Positions 33,718-43,065 of a stretch of 64,000 nucleotides of DNA are shown in pieces. Made by a program: the position numbers and the translations under genes. Origin of the DNA: Mesorhizobium sp. dw_380 (GTDB lineage: Bacteria; Pseudomonadota; Alphaproteobacteria; Rhizobiales; Rhizobiaceae); the NCBI RefSeq assembly GCF_018588885.1, contig NZ_JAFFIW010000006.1, forward strand, positions 186,001-250,000, in the 5' to 3' direction. Every line of letters starts with the position of its first letter. The stretch's first letter is position 1. The notes under the pieces were generated by a model. That model had not been told where the DNA came from and did no database searches. It was given only the letters and a program-made list of their open reading frames with translations.

Positions 33718-34329
33718 ATGAAGCTCTTCGACGGCGGCCGGGCGCCCAACCCGCGGCGGGTTCGTGTTTTCCTCGCCGAGAAGGGGATCACGGTTCCGCT
33801 GGTGCCCGTCGACATGGGCGCACTGGAGCACAAGGGCCAAATGGTGAGCTCGCGCAACCCTTTGCGACGCCTGCCGGTGCTTGAGCTTGACGACGGCACC
33901 ATCCTTACCGAATCCGTCGCAATCTGCCGCTATTTCGAGGAGTTGCATCCGGAGCCTGCCCTGTTCGGACGTGGCGCGCTCGGCAAGGCGCTGGTCGAGA
34001 TGTGGCAGAGACGGATGGAGTTCAACCTGCTTAGTTGCGTCACGCAGGCTTTTCGCCATATCCATCCGGCCATGAAGGAATGGGAAATCCCGCAGATCCC
34101 CGAATGGGGCGAGGCCAACAAGCCGAAGGCGGTCGAATTCCTGAATCTCCTCGACCGCGAGTTGGCGAGCCGCGAATTCGCCGCTGGCGACGACTACTCG
34201 ATTGCCGATATCACCGGCTTGATCGCCATCGACTTCATGAAGCCGGCCCGTATCAGGGTGCCGGAGGAATGCACCAATGTCTTGCGTTGGCATCAGGCGA
34301 TCTCCAACCGGCCGAGTGCCGCCGCTTGA
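33718..34329 (+). CDS. Glutathione S-transferase family protein
   Basis: 203 residues with GGAGGA 7 bases before ATG 33718. Thioredoxin-like N-domain (MKLFDGGRAPNPRRVRVFLA, NPLRRLPVLELDDG with cis-Pro, ILTESVAICRYFEE) and an all-helical C-domain (DDYSIADITGLIAIDF). Substrate unknown. The next gene starts within a few bases. Confidence 0.9.
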   Translation: MKLFDGGRAPNPRRVRVFLAEKGITVPLVPVDMGALEHKGQMVSSRNPLRRLPVLELDDGTILTESVAICRYFEELHPEPALFGRGALGKALVEMWQRRMEFNLLSCVTQAFRHIHPAMKEWEIPQIPEWGEANKPKAVEFLNLLDRELASREFAAGDDYSIADITGLIAIDFMKPARIRVPEECTNVLRWHQAISNRPSAAA

Positions 34330-34331
34330 GC

Positions 34332-34943
34332 GTGGAACTGGACAGCTTTGCAGCCAAGGTCCGGGCCTGCCGCATCTGCATCGAAAACCCCATCGGCAAA
34401 CCACTGCCCCATGAGCCGCGTCCGGTTCTGCGGCCCTCGTCCAGCGCGCGCATCCTGATCGCCAGCCAGGCGCCGGGAACCAAGGTGCACCTATCAGGCA
34501 TGCCGTTCACCGATGCCTCGGGCGACCGCCTGCGCAACTGGCTTGATGTGACCAGCGAGGAATTCTACGACACCGAGAAATTCGCCATCGTGCCAATGGG
34601 CTTCTGCTTTCCCGGACAAGATGCCAAGGGCGGCGACCTGCCGCCAAGGCGCGAATGCGCGCCCACCTGGCGCGCGCCTTTGATGGCCCTGATGCCGCGG
34701 ATCGACCTGGTGCTGACGATTGGGCTCTATGCGCAGTCCTGGCACATGGGCGCCGCGCGCCGCCCCTCGCTGACGGCGACGGTGATGGACTGGCGCGCCA
34801 TCTGGGAGAATTCCGTCGGTGCGAAAGTGCTGCCGCTGCCGCATCCATCCTGGCGCAACACCGGCTGGCTGAAGCAGAATCCGTGGTTTGAAATGGATTT
34901 GCTGCCTTTCCTGCGCTCGGAAATCCGCTATCGTCTCGGTTAG
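34332..34943 (+). CDS. Uracil-DNA glycosylase family protein
   Basis: 203 residues from GTG 34332 (a TTG at 34326 overlaps the GST stop). Family signs are CRICIENPIGKPLPHEP, ILIASQAPGTKVHLSGMPFT, DLVLTIGLYAQSWH and LPLPHPSWRNTGWLKQNPWF. The first motif usually carries a catalytic Asp or Asn (GQAPG-D); here it reads SQAPGTK, so activity or specificity may differ from family 4/5 enzymes. Confidence 0.82.
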   Translation: MELDSFAAKVRACRICIENPIGKPLPHEPRPVLRPSSSARILIASQAPGTKVHLSGMPFTDASGDRLRNWLDVTSEEFYDTEKFAIVPMGFCFPGQDAKGGDLPPRRECAPTWRAPLMALMPRIDLVLTIGLYAQSWHMGAARRPSLTATVMDWRAIWENSVGAKVLPLPHPSWRNTGWLKQNPWFEMDLLPFLRSEIRYRLG

Positions 34944-35051
34944 GCACTAAGCAAGAAATCACTCGCTTTGGTGGCGATCAGCAGAATTTCTTTCTTGTGA
35001 AAGCCCTAAATAAAAGGGATTATAGCCAAACTATTCCCCCAGGAGCCTCCG

Positions 35052-35543
35052 ATGGACCGCCTTGACCGAAAAATTCTCCGCCTCCTGCAAGAGGACGCGA
35101 CGCTCGCGGTTGCCGATGTTGCCAAGAAAGTCGGCCTGTCGACCACGCCCTGCTGGCGCCGCATTCAGAAGCTCGAGGAGGAAGGCGTCATCAAGCGGCG
35201 CGTCGCCATTCTCGACCATGAAAAGGTCAATGTTCGGGTCACGGTCTTCGTGTCGATCCGCACCAACTCACACAGCCATGAATGGCTGCGGCGGTTTTCC
35301 GAGGTCATCCAGGAATTTCCCGAGGTGGTCGAATTCTACCGCATGAGCGGCGACGTCGACTACCTGCTGCGCGTCGTGGTGCCCGACATCGCCGCCTACG
35401 ACGCCTTCTACAAGCGGCTGATCGCCAAGATCGAAATCCGTGACGTGTCGTCGTCCTTCGCCATGGAGCAGATCAAGTACACGACCGAAATCCCGCTCGA
35501 CTATATGGTGCTGGACAAGGAATCGGGTGCCAACGCCGCCTGA
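35052..35543 (+). CDS. Lrp/AsnC family transcriptional regulator
   Basis: 163 residues. HTH at the start (DRLDRKILRLLQEDATLAVA, STTPCWRRIQKLEEEGVI) and a ligand-binding RAM domain (EFYRMSGDVDYLLRVVVPDI). AGGAGCC precedes the ATG by 6 bases. The 100 upstream bases are markedly A+T rich and probably hold the autoregulated promoter. No obvious target gene is adjacent. Confidence 0.92.
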   Translation: MDRLDRKILRLLQEDATLAVADVAKKVGLSTTPCWRRIQKLEEEGVIKRRVAILDHEKVNVRVTVFVSIRTNSHSHEWLRRFSEVIQEFPEVVEFYRMSGDVDYLLRVVVPDIAAYDAFYKRLIAKIEIRDVSSSFAMEQIKYTTEIPLDYMVLDKESGANAA

Positions 35544-35557
35544 GCCGACAGCGCAGC

Positions 35558-36121
35558 TCAGTTTTTCTTCTTGTTGAGGAAACTCCAGGGCGAGTTCACC
35601 GGCAGCGTGACGCTGTCGGGCACAATGTCGACACTGGCCACCTCCGCCTTGCGCAGGGTGTAGCCGGACTGGATGACGCTGACGCCGTCGAGAATGAACA
35701 GCTGGCTTTTCTCCATGTCCGGCTTCAGGGCGCCGGTGACGGCAACCGGCTGGTAGGCTTCCGACATCTTGTAGGGATGCGCGGGAGTGACCAGCACGAT
35801 CTGGTTGGGCGGCGGCGTCGGCATGTGGCTGCACGCACCCGTCCACGGCACCAGCAGGAACTGATAGACGAGATCGCCGTCGCGATCGACCGGCAAAGCA
35901 TAGCCAGCTAATTGTATGGTCCTGTCCTGCAGATCAAGCGAAAGCGTCTCGCCGTGATCGGGCAATTTTGCCGCGATCATCGGCAGGCCGGCATCTCCGG
36001 CCACCGCCTGGGTCGCCGGGCGCAAATCCTTCCAGAAGATGTGCATGGTCCCGGCCGAGGCGCCGGCCGCGGAGAGAGAAAGTGCGGCCGCCAGCGCTAT
36101 AGTTGATCTGAAATGGTTCAT
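35558..36121 (-). CDS. DUF3299 family exported protein
   Basis: 187 residues with a signal peptide (MNHFRSTIALAAALSLSAAG). DUF3299 features are QLAGYALPVDRDGDLVYQFL and LVPWTGACSHMPTPPPNQIV. Periplasmic, possibly metal-related. Convergent with the Lrp gene. Confidence 0.85.
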   Translation of the reverse strand: MNHFRSTIALAAALSLSAAGASAGTMHIFWKDLRPATQAVAGDAGLPMIAAKLPDHGETLSLDLQDRTIQLAGYALPVDRDGDLVYQFLLVPWTGACSHMPTPPPNQIVLVTPAHPYKMSEAYQPVAVTGALKPDMEKSQLFILDGVSVIQSGYTLRKAEVASVDIVPDSVTLPVNSPWSFLNKKKN

Positions 36122-36166
36122 GGCCGCTTCCTTTGCCCAGGAGTAAAGACGCCGCTGCCAATGACG

Positions 36167-36745
36167 TCAATGCTCGAGCCGCATCACATGTCGGCGAGAA
36201 CCGGCCATGCCGGCCTCGCGAAAGCCGCGCGCCGCAAACATGTCGCGAAAGCCCATGAAACGGTAGCTTGGCGACGCCTCGTCCACCGGATAGGCCTCAA
36301 TGACACGCGCACCCTTGGCGAACGCATGGTCAATGGCCGCATCGAGCAATGCGGAGGCGAGGCCGCCGCCGCGTAGCGCCCTTGGCACGTAGAAGCAGAC
36401 GATCGACCATACGCCGGTCTCGCTGTCGTCCTGCTGCTTTGAAAGCCTTCGATAGGTTTCGCGCGGCGCGACCGAACACCAGGCGACGGTCTTGCCGCCG
36501 ATCCGGGCGAGCATGCCGACCGGCGTGCCGGCATCAACAAGTGCCATCATCCGGCGCTTTTTCTCATCATTCGGGATATGCTCCGGGCCGGAGTGCCGCC
36601 ACGCCATGCACCAGCAGTATTTTGGCGCACCCGGCTGGTCGAACAAGGTCTCGAAGCTGCCGCGCGTTGCCCGCGTCACCTCGGTGAAACGGATATCGGC
36701 AAGATCAAACTTTTCTGCCGGCGAGGCGTTCGAGCGTTTTGGCAT
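36167..36745 (-). CDS. GNAT family N-acetyltransferase
   Basis: 192 residues. CWCMAWRHSGPEHIPNDEKK, VCFYVPRALRGGGLASALLD for acetyl-CoA binding and SYRFMGFRDMFAARGFREAG are typical of one GNAT subgroup. Its first 41 bases overlap the end of the DNA alkylation repair gene, so both are in one transcript. Substrate unknown. Confidence 0.83.
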   Translation of the reverse strand: MPKRSNASPAEKFDLADIRFTEVTRATRGSFETLFDQPGAPKYCWCMAWRHSGPEHIPNDEKKRRMMALVDAGTPVGMLARIGGKTVAWCSVAPRETYRRLSKQQDDSETGVWSIVCFYVPRALRGGGLASALLDAAIDHAFAKGARVIEAYPVDEASPSYRFMGFRDMFAARGFREAGMAGSRRHVMRLEH

Positions 36746-37409
36746 GTGACAGTTCCTTCACCGCATCCTTGCCGATCCAGCGCGCGGTCTTGTCTTTGGA
36801 GTCGGCAAGCTTCTGCGCCAGGGCCAGGGCAGGGGCGTGCAGGCCCGTCGATCGTTTGCCGATCTGCCGCAGCGCCCAATTGACCGCTTTCCTGACGAAA
36901 TTGCGCTCATCGCCGGCATGCGCTTCGATCAGAGGCAAATAGGACAGGAACGTCGCGTCCGGCTCCTTTTTCAGATGCACGGCTGCCCATGCCAGCATGG
37001 CAAAGGCCGTGCGGCGGACGAATTGGCGCTCGTCGGCCGCGAACTCCTCGATCAGCGCCCGCCAGAACGGCGTATCGACGAACAGGTCGGAGGCGGTATC
37101 GACGACTTCCCAGGAATCGAAATCGCCGGCCCAGCGCCGGCACTCCTCGACGTTGATCTTTTTCGGCTCGCCTGTGAACACCGCCATCAGCCGGGCTTCG
37201 CGAATGCCGCTGTCCCACAGCGCCAAGGACCGCTCATGGTTGCGCTTCAGCTTGCGCGCCAAGGGCCGCAAATCGGCGTTGCCGACACCGAGCGCGGTCG
37301 CGGTGTTGATGCCGAACCGCGCCATGCCGGCGCGGTTCTCCGCCCTGCCGATCGAGCGGAGATGCGCGATGATGTCCTGCGCGGCCCAGTCTGGAGCGGG
37401 CAGGGACAT
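36705..37409 (-). CDS. DNA alkylation repair protein (AlkD-like)
   Basis: 234 residues of HEAT-like helical repeats: ARFGINTATALGVGNADLRP, SWEVVDTASDLFVDTPFWRA, RNFVRKAVNWALRQIGKRS. AlkD-family glycosylases remove bulky alkylated bases. Starts 7 bases after the stop of the oxidoreductase gene upstream on this strand. Confidence 0.88.
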   Translation of the reverse strand: MSLPAPDWAAQDIIAHLRSIGRAENRAGMARFGINTATALGVGNADLRPLARKLKRNHERSLALWDSGIREARLMAVFTGEPKKINVEECRRWAGDFDSWEVVDTASDLFVDTPFWRALIEEFAADERQFVRRTAFAMLAWAAVHLKKEPDATFLSYLPLIEAHAGDERNFVRKAVNWALRQIGKRSTGLHAPALALAQKLADSKDKTARWIGKDAVKELSHAKTLERLAGRKV

Positions 37410-37415
37410 GGCCGC

Positions 37416-38285
37416 CTACTTCTCCAGCCGCGCCAGCAGCGAGGACGTGTCCCAGCGCTTGCCGCCCATTGCCTGCACATCCTTGTAGAACTGGTCGACA
37501 AGCGCGGTAACCGGCAGCCTGGCGCCGTTGCGGTCGGCCTCCGCCAGGCAGATGCCGAGATCCTTGCGCATCCAGTCGACGGCGAAACCGAAATCATACT
37601 TGCCGGCATTCATGGTCTTGTGACGGTTCTCCATCTGCCAGGAACCGGCCGCGCCCTTGGAGATCACCTCGATCACTTTCTCGATGTCGAGCCCGGCCCT
37701 CTTGCCGAAATGGATGCCTTCCGACAGTCCCTGCACCAGTCCGGCGATGCAGATCTGGTTGATCATCTTGGTCAGCTGGCCGGCGCCCGCCGACCCCATC
37801 AGTCCGACCATGCGGGCATAGGCGTCGATAACCGGCCGGGCCTTGTCGAAGGCAGCCTGATCGCCGCCGACCATGACGGTCAGCACACCGTTCTCGGCAC
37901 CGGCCTGGCCACCGGAAACCGGCGCGTCGAGAAATGAAAACCCGCCGACTTGCGCGGCTTCCGCCAATTCGCGCGCGACCTCGGCCGAGGCCGTGGTGTT
38001 GTCGATGAAGATCGAACCCTTCTTCATCGACTTGAAGGCACCGTCCGGACCTGTCGTCACCGAGCGCAGATCGTCATCATTGCCGACGCAGGAAAAGACA
38101 AAGTCCTTGTCCTTGGCGGCCTCCGCCGGCGTCACCGCAAGGCTGCCGCCATGCTGGCCAACCCACTGTTCGGCTTTGGCCTTGGTGCGGTTGTAGACGG
38201 TGACGTCGTGGCCACCCTTGCTCCTGAGGTGTCCGGCCATCGGGTATCCCATCACGCCAAGACCGAGAAATGCCACAGATGCCAT
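37416..38285 (-). CDS. NAD-binding beta-hydroxyacid dehydrogenase (3-hydroxyisobutyrate dehydrogenase family)
   Basis: 289 residues from ATG 38285. VAFLGLGVMGYPMAGHL is the dinucleotide loop; DAPVSGGQAGAENGVLTVMV and the catalytic Lys in GAGQLTKMINQICIAGLVQG follow. It oxidises or reduces a beta-hydroxyacid such as 3-hydroxyisobutyrate or tartronate semialdehyde. Which one is not decidable. Confidence 0.9.
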   Translation of the reverse strand: MASVAFLGLGVMGYPMAGHLRSKGGHDVTVYNRTKAKAEQWVGQHGGSLAVTPAEAAKDKDFVFSCVGNDDDLRSVTTGPDGAFKSMKKGSIFIDNTTASAEVARELAEAAQVGGFSFLDAPVSGGQAGAENGVLTVMVGGDQAAFDKARPVIDAYARMVGLMGSAGAGQLTKMINQICIAGLVQGLSEGIHFGKRAGLDIEKVIEVISKGAAGSWQMENRHKTMNAGKYDFGFAVDWMRKDLGICLAEADRNGARLPVTALVDQFYKDVQAMGGKRWDTSSLLARLEK

Positions 38286-38405
38286 GAGCTTGCCTTTTCC
38301 GACGGATTTCAGTTGCGGAAGCTCTAGGCCATGCGGCGAATTCGTCAAGGCGCGCGCCGCCGCATCGACTGGCACAGGCTGATCGGAAACAGCATCGATG
38401 ATACG

Positions 38406-39230
38406 TCAGCGGTGCAGGTGAATCGTGATCCTGCGCTCGATCCATTCGACGCCATGGCGCAGGATCTCGACCATCACCAGATAGACGATGGCAACCCAAA
38501 CATAGGCCTGGAAGTCGAAGGATTTGGCGTAAGCGAGTTTCGCATTGCCCATCAGGTCGTAGACCGTGATGATGGCGACGATGGCCGAGGCCTTGATCAT
38601 CAGAACCAGTTCATTGCCGTAGGGCCGCAACGCCACGATGATCGCCTGCGGCAGGATGACCTTGCGCAATGTCTGCAGCTTGTGCAGGCCGAGCGAGGCG
38701 GCCCCTTCCCATTGACCCCTGGGCACACTCTCAATGGCGCCACGCAGGATCTCCGCCTGGTAGGCGGCGGTGTTGAGCGCAAAGGCGAACACGCCGCAGT
38801 TGAAGGCATCGCGGAAGAACCACCACATGCCGACCGATTCGAGCTGCACCCGGAAAGAGCCTACCCCATAGTAGACCAGATAGACCTGGACGAGCAGCGG
38901 CGTACCGCGGAAGAAATAGACGTAGCAGTAGGCAAGGCCGGACAAGAACCGGTCCTTCGACATGCGGCCATAGGTGACGGGCAGCGAAAGGATCGCGCCG
39001 ACCACCATCGAAATCGCCACGAGCGCCAGCGTGGTTCCCAGCCCTTGCAGATAGGCCGGCGCATACCTCGCGAAGAACTCTCCGTTCCAGGCGTAGATCA
39101 GATAGGCAAGGATGCCGAGGCCGAAGAGCATCCAGAGGCCGACAAGCGCGTGTCCCACGATGCGAATGCGCGGCCAGCCGCGGGCCGGCGGCGGCGGCCG
39201 TTCGACCGCGATCGCGTCAGCGGCGCTCAT
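38406..39230 (-). CDS. Polar amino-acid ABC transporter permease (HisM type)
   Basis: 274 residues with a long N-terminal segment and five or six membrane spans. FRGTPLLVQVYLVYYG and AYQAEILRGAIESVPRGQWE (the EAA loop) identify the polar amino-acid permease family. Start overlaps the previous permease stop by 4 bases. Partner of the permease at 39227 and binding protein at 40018. Confidence 0.92.
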   Translation of the reverse strand: MSAADAIAVERPPPPARGWPRIRIVGHALVGLWMLFGLGILAYLIYAWNGEFFARYAPAYLQGLGTTLALVAISMVVGAILSLPVTYGRMSKDRFLSGLAYCYVYFFRGTPLLVQVYLVYYGVGSFRVQLESVGMWWFFRDAFNCGVFAFALNTAAYQAEILRGAIESVPRGQWEGAASLGLHKLQTLRKVILPQAIIVALRPYGNELVLMIKASAIVAIITVYDLMGNAKLAYAKSFDFQAYVWVAIVYLVMVEILRHGVEWIERRITIHLHR

Positions 39231-39943
39231 CGGGCCTCCCTCCGCCCCAGCGAGCGCAGGATGAGCCCGGTGGCGATCGACGACAGGATCGCCAGGACAA
39301 GAAACACCAGGGCAGCGACGCTATAGAACAGGAACGAGTGCTTGGTGACGCGCGCGGCCACGCCCGCGTTGCGCAAGGTTTCAGCGAGGTTGACGACCGA
39401 GACCAGGGCCGTGTCCTTGAGCAGGCTGAGCCAGCAATTTTCAAGGCCGGGGAAGGCGATGCGCAGCAGCTGGGGCAAGATCACCTTGCGCATGGTCAGC
39501 CATTTCGACAGGCCGATCGCGTAGCCTCCCTCATATTGTCCCTTCGGTATGGCGCGAAACGCCGAAAGAAACACCTCGCTGGCATAGGAAGAGAAGATCA
39601 GCGACAGCACGATCATGCCAGCGATGAAGCTGTCGACATCGATCGTCGCCTCGGGCTTGAACAGGCGGATGATGTATTGCAGCAGGATGGGCATGCCGAA
39701 GAAGAACAGGAACAGTGTCACCAGTTCCGGCAGGCCGCGAAACACGGTGGTGTAGATGTTGGCGGCCAGCCGCAGCGACGGCTCTTCCGACTGCTTGGCC
39801 CATGCTACGAAGAAGCCGATCGTCAGGCCGATCGGCAGCGTTGCAAGGGCAAGTGCGATGGTGACCAACGCACCATAAGCAATATCGTCACTCCAGCCTT
39901 CGGGTCCCCAACTGAGCAGTGTCCATATGCTTTGGGCTGGCAT
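39227..39943 (-). CDS. Polar amino-acid ABC transporter permease (HisQ type)
   Basis: 238 residues. FRGLPELVTLFLFFFG and ASEVFLSAFRAIPKGQYEGG are the family signatures. It follows the binding-protein gene after a 74-base gap that holds a strong hairpin. No ATPase gene accompanies the set, so one must be supplied from elsewhere. Confidence 0.92.
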   Translation of the reverse strand: MPAQSIWTLLSWGPEGWSDDIAYGALVTIALALATLPIGLTIGFFVAWAKQSEEPSLRLAANIYTTVFRGLPELVTLFLFFFGMPILLQYIIRLFKPEATIDVDSFIAGMIVLSLIFSSYASEVFLSAFRAIPKGQYEGGYAIGLSKWLTMRKVILPQLLRIAFPGLENCWLSLLKDTALVSVVNLAETLRNAGVAARVTKHSFLFYSVAALVFLVLAILSSIATGLILRSLGRREAR

Positions 39944-39979
39944 CGACTCGTCTTACCCCACGGCGGTCCCGAGATGAAC

Positions 39980-40006
39980 AAGGCGGCAGGGGACCCCTGC
40001 CGCCTT
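39980..40006 (-). promoter_or_regulatory. Large hairpin between binding-protein and permease genes
   Basis: A 13-bp perfect inverted repeat (AAGGCGGCAGGGG / CCCCTGCCGCCTT) around a single A. It starts about 11 bases after the binding-protein stop on the minus strand. Probably protects the binding-protein mRNA and lowers permease expression. Confidence 0.65.
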
Positions 40007-40017
40007 GGCGATGATAA

Positions 40018-40803
40018 TCAGGACTCGGCGCCGTAGACGTCGAACTTGAAGTACTTGTCGTTGATTTCCTTATATTTTCCGTTGGCGCGGATGGCGTCGA
40101 TGGCGGCGTTGAACTTGTTGACGAGATCGGTCTCGCCCTTTCGAACGGCAATGCCGGCGCCAGGTCCGAAAATTTCGACCGGTTGCGGCGAGGGTTGGCC
40201 GAGGATCTTGCAGCAGGCGCCGTCAGGCGTATCGAGCCATTGCTGCAGCACGACGATGTCATCCTCGATGGCGTCCAGGCGGCCATTGGCCAGGTCAGCC
40301 TGCTCCTCGGGACTGCTCGGATAGCCCTTGATGGTGCTGTCGGTATAGGTCTTCGAAGCATAATTGAAATGGGTGGTCGTGGTGGCGACGCCGACGGTCT
40401 TGCCGGCGAGGTCTTCCTTGGTCACGCCCTTCAGCGTGCTGTCCTTCGGCACGGCGAGCGCCGAGGGCGTGTTGTAGTATTTGTGGGTGAAGTCGACCTT
40501 CTGCTGCCGCTCCGGCGTGATCGACATCGAGGCGACGATGGCATCGAACTTGCCGGCCTGGAGCGCCGGGATGATGCCGTCCCAATCCTGCGCGACGAAG
40601 GTGCACTTGACCTTCATTTCATCGCAAAGCGCCTTGGCGATGTCGATGTCGAAGCCGACGAGCTGGCCGTCGGCAGTGAGGTTGTTGAAGGGCGGGTAGG
40701 CGCCTTCGGTGCCGATCCTCAGGGTCTTTTCCTGGGCCTGGGCTACGCCGAGCGTCAGTAGCGCGGCCGATGCGGCGAGCGCGATACGCAGTGCAATACG
40801 CAT
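40018..40803 (-). CDS. Polar amino-acid ABC transporter substrate-binding protein
   Basis: 261 residues from ATG 40803 with AGAGAGGA upstream. Signal peptide (MRIALRIALAASAALLTLGV) ends near AQAQ. LRIGTEGAYPPFNNLTADGQ and GFDIDIAKALCDEMKVKCTF are classic for lysine/arginine/ornithine or octopine/nopaline-type receptors; DWDGIIPALQAGKFDAIVAS follows. Exact ligand unknown. Confidence 0.93.
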   Translation of the reverse strand: MRIALRIALAASAALLTLGVAQAQEKTLRIGTEGAYPPFNNLTADGQLVGFDIDIAKALCDEMKVKCTFVAQDWDGIIPALQAGKFDAIVASMSITPERQQKVDFTHKYYNTPSALAVPKDSTLKGVTKEDLAGKTVGVATTTTHFNYASKTYTDSTIKGYPSSPEEQADLANGRLDAIEDDIVVLQQWLDTPDGACCKILGQPSPQPVEIFGPGAGIAVRKGETDLVNKFNAAIDAIRANGKYKEINDKYFKFDVYGAES

Positions 40804-40961
40804 GATAGTCCTCTCTTTATGGTCCCGGCCGTTGTTCCGAAACGGCTCTGTGGGGCGGTGCTTTTGACCGCCCGCTGAGGCAATACTCCCACTCTTTCGA
40901 AGAAAAAAGCAACTGCAAAACCGCCAAAATCGGTAATGGGTTTCTGCCGTTACGTTACATC

Positions 40962-41465
40962 TCAAGCAACGAGACCGGTCGTGCGCTCGATGAAGTCGAC
41001 TATCGATTTTACGTCGTCGAGGTCGAACACCGGCAGGCTCTCATCCGTGATGGCGAAGTCCGCTGCGACGGCGACAATATTGGGATCACCTGGCGAAAGC
41101 GGCGCCTGGTCCTTCGCTTCCAGCCGCCTCGTTTCGATCTTGCGGTGGGGTTCGCGCTTGTAGCCTTCGACCAGCACGATGTCGCATGGCGCGAGCCGCG
41201 CGAGGATGGCGTCCAACGTTGGCTCGTCCTCGCCACGCAACTCGTGCATCAGCGCCCAGCGATTGCCCGACACGATCGCGACCTCGGTAGCCCCGGCCTG
41301 CCGATGGCGGAAGCTGTCGGTGCCTGGCTTGTCGATGTCGAAATCATGATGGGCATGTTTGACGGTCGAGACCTTCCAGCCGCGCCGCACAAGCTCTGCG
41401 ACCAGCTTTTCGGTCAGTGTGGTCTTGCCGGAGTTTTTCCAGCCGGTGATGCCGAAGATGTTCAT
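40962..41465 (-). CDS. mobB: Molybdopterin-guanine dinucleotide biosynthesis protein B
   Basis: 167 residues. GTP-binding P-loop GITGWKNSGKTTLTEKLVAE at the start, DIDKPGTDSFRHRQAGATEV and LVEGYKREPHRKIE are diagnostic of MobB. Overlaps mobA by 4 bases. Together they attach GMP to molybdopterin for enzymes of the DMSO-reductase type. Confidence 0.93.
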   Translation of the reverse strand: MNIFGITGWKNSGKTTLTEKLVAELVRRGWKVSTVKHAHHDFDIDKPGTDSFRHRQAGATEVAIVSGNRWALMHELRGEDEPTLDAILARLAPCDIVLVEGYKREPHRKIETRRLEAKDQAPLSPGDPNIVAVAADFAITDESLPVFDLDDVKSIVDFIERTTGLVA

Positions 41466-42094
41466 GACGTCATGCTCTGCAACAGGCGAGCGGCCTGGGC
41501 AAGATCGTCCGGCACATTGATGTTGAAGAAAGGATCGATCTGATGCCCTGCGAATTGTGGGACCGGGAATTCCACCTCGACATGGCCATGGCGCTCGATG
41601 AAGGCCGAAACCCGCCTGTTGTCCTCATCGACCAGAAAATGCCGCAAGGCGTCGCGGCATCCCGTCGGCCACAGCGCGAAGGTCGGGTGCCGCCTGCCGG
41701 CCGAGGCGGCGACGGCGATCGAACCGGGATGTTCTCCGGCCGCCGCCCGCAAACGGTCGACGAGATCGAGCGGCAGGAAAGGTGTGTCGCCGGCGGCGGT
41801 GACGATCGCCTCGCAAGACGTGCTGACGGCGGCCCATTCGAGGCCGGCCAGTATTCCGGCAAGCGGCCCGGCAAAGCCTTCGACGGTGTCGGCAAGCACC
41901 GGCAGTCCGAACCGGGCAAAGCGCGCCGGGTCGCCATTGGCGCTCAGCGCCAGGGCTTCAATCTGCGGGCCAAAGCGCGACAGGACCTGATCAAGCACGC
42001 TGCCGCCGCCAAGCGGCAACAGGCTCTTGTCGCCACCGCCCATTCGTCTCGACTGGCCACCGGCCAGAATGATCCCCGCGACGTCTCGCTTCAT
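41462..42094 (-). CDS. mobA: Molybdenum cofactor guanylyltransferase
   Basis: 210 residues. Nucleotide-binding LAGGQSRRMGGGDKSLLPLG, GPLAGILAGLEWA, AGDTPFLPLDLVDRL and FFNINVPDDLAQA are the MobA motifs. First gene of a mobA-mobB operon. The pseudogene upstream ends 48 bases before it. Confidence 0.93.
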   Translation of the reverse strand: MKRDVAGIILAGGQSRRMGGGDKSLLPLGGGSVLDQVLSRFGPQIEALALSANGDPARFARFGLPVLADTVEGFAGPLAGILAGLEWAAVSTSCEAIVTAAGDTPFLPLDLVDRLRAAAGEHPGSIAVAASAGRRHPTFALWPTGCRDALRHFLVDEDNRRVSAFIERHGHVEVEFPVPQFAGHQIDPFFNINVPDDLAQAARLLQSMTS

Positions 42095-42141
42095 GGCCTG
42101 CCTGTACGCCAGCCGCCGGAAATCGCAAGCGGCTTCAAGAT

Positions 42142-43065
42142 CTAGATACCATCCGGCGCCATGGCAGGTCCGGTGCTTTCGGCGACGATCCTTCGCCGGC
42201 CGACCACGCGCTCGCGATACAGCGCATATAGACCCGAGCCGACGACAACGGTGGCGCCTACAATCATCGGCATGTCCGGTATGTCGCCGAAGACGATCAA
42301 GCCAAGCAGGATGGACCAGAGGAGCGCCGTATAGCGGAATGGCGCGACGAAGGAGATTTCGCCCGAGCGCATCGCATGATGATGAACTGATAGCCGATGA
42401 GCACGAGCACCGCCGCCAGCGCCAGCAATGTCGTGCTTTTGCCGGTCATCGGCGTCCAGCCACCCATCGGCGACAACAGCAGCGCGCCGACGACGGTCAT
42501 TGCAAGCGCTGTGGCGGTCGAGACCAGCATTGTCGGTATGGCCTGAGGGATGCGCTTGGTGGCGAGATCACGCACCGTGCAGCATGCGACGCTGGCCAGC
42601 GCCACAAGGGAATAGACACTGAAGCCGTCAAAACCCGGCCGCACGATGACCAGCACGCCGGCAAAGCCGGTTGCGATCGCCAGCCAGCGCCGCCAGCCGA
42701 CCGCTTCGCCGAAAAACAGCGCGGCCCCCATCGTCACCGCCAGCGGCAGCGCCTGAAGAACCGCCGAGACACTGCCGATCGGCAAATGGGCAAGCGCGCC
42801 ACGAGGAATGACACGGTTGCGCCTGCTTCGCCCAGCACACGGATTGCCACCAGCGGCTGCAGCATCAGGCGCGGCTGGAAAAGCGCGCCGCGTTGCCAGG
42901 CCAGCAGGCCGACGAAGAGCGAGGCAAACGCCCCTCTGATCAGCATGACCTGCGCCATGTTCATCGATTGCGAAGAGTATTTGGTGATGGCATCGTTGAG
43001 CGTGAAGCCAACCATCGCGCCACCATCATGAACAACGCGCCGCGAAGATTTGGAGAAAGAGGCAA
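42142..43065 (-). pseudogene. DMT (EamA) family transporter, three frameshifts
   Basis: A complete drug/metabolite transporter can be pieced together across frames: NLRGALFMMVA, then MVGFTLNDAITKYSSQSMNM to GATVSFLVA, then LAHLPIGSVSAVLQALPLAV to YQFIIM, then RSGEISFVAPFRYTALLWSI to the end. The breaks are near 43023, 42800 and 42370. Each is explained by loss of one G in a GCG-rich context. A TTG at about 43065 may be the original start. Either genuine decay or clustered sequence error; neighbours are intact. Confidence 0.82.

Noticed and set aside
38406-40803. Amino-acid importer lacking an ATPase as a sign of deletion
   Set aside because: Neighbouring genes are intact and importers of this family often share or separately encode their ATPase.
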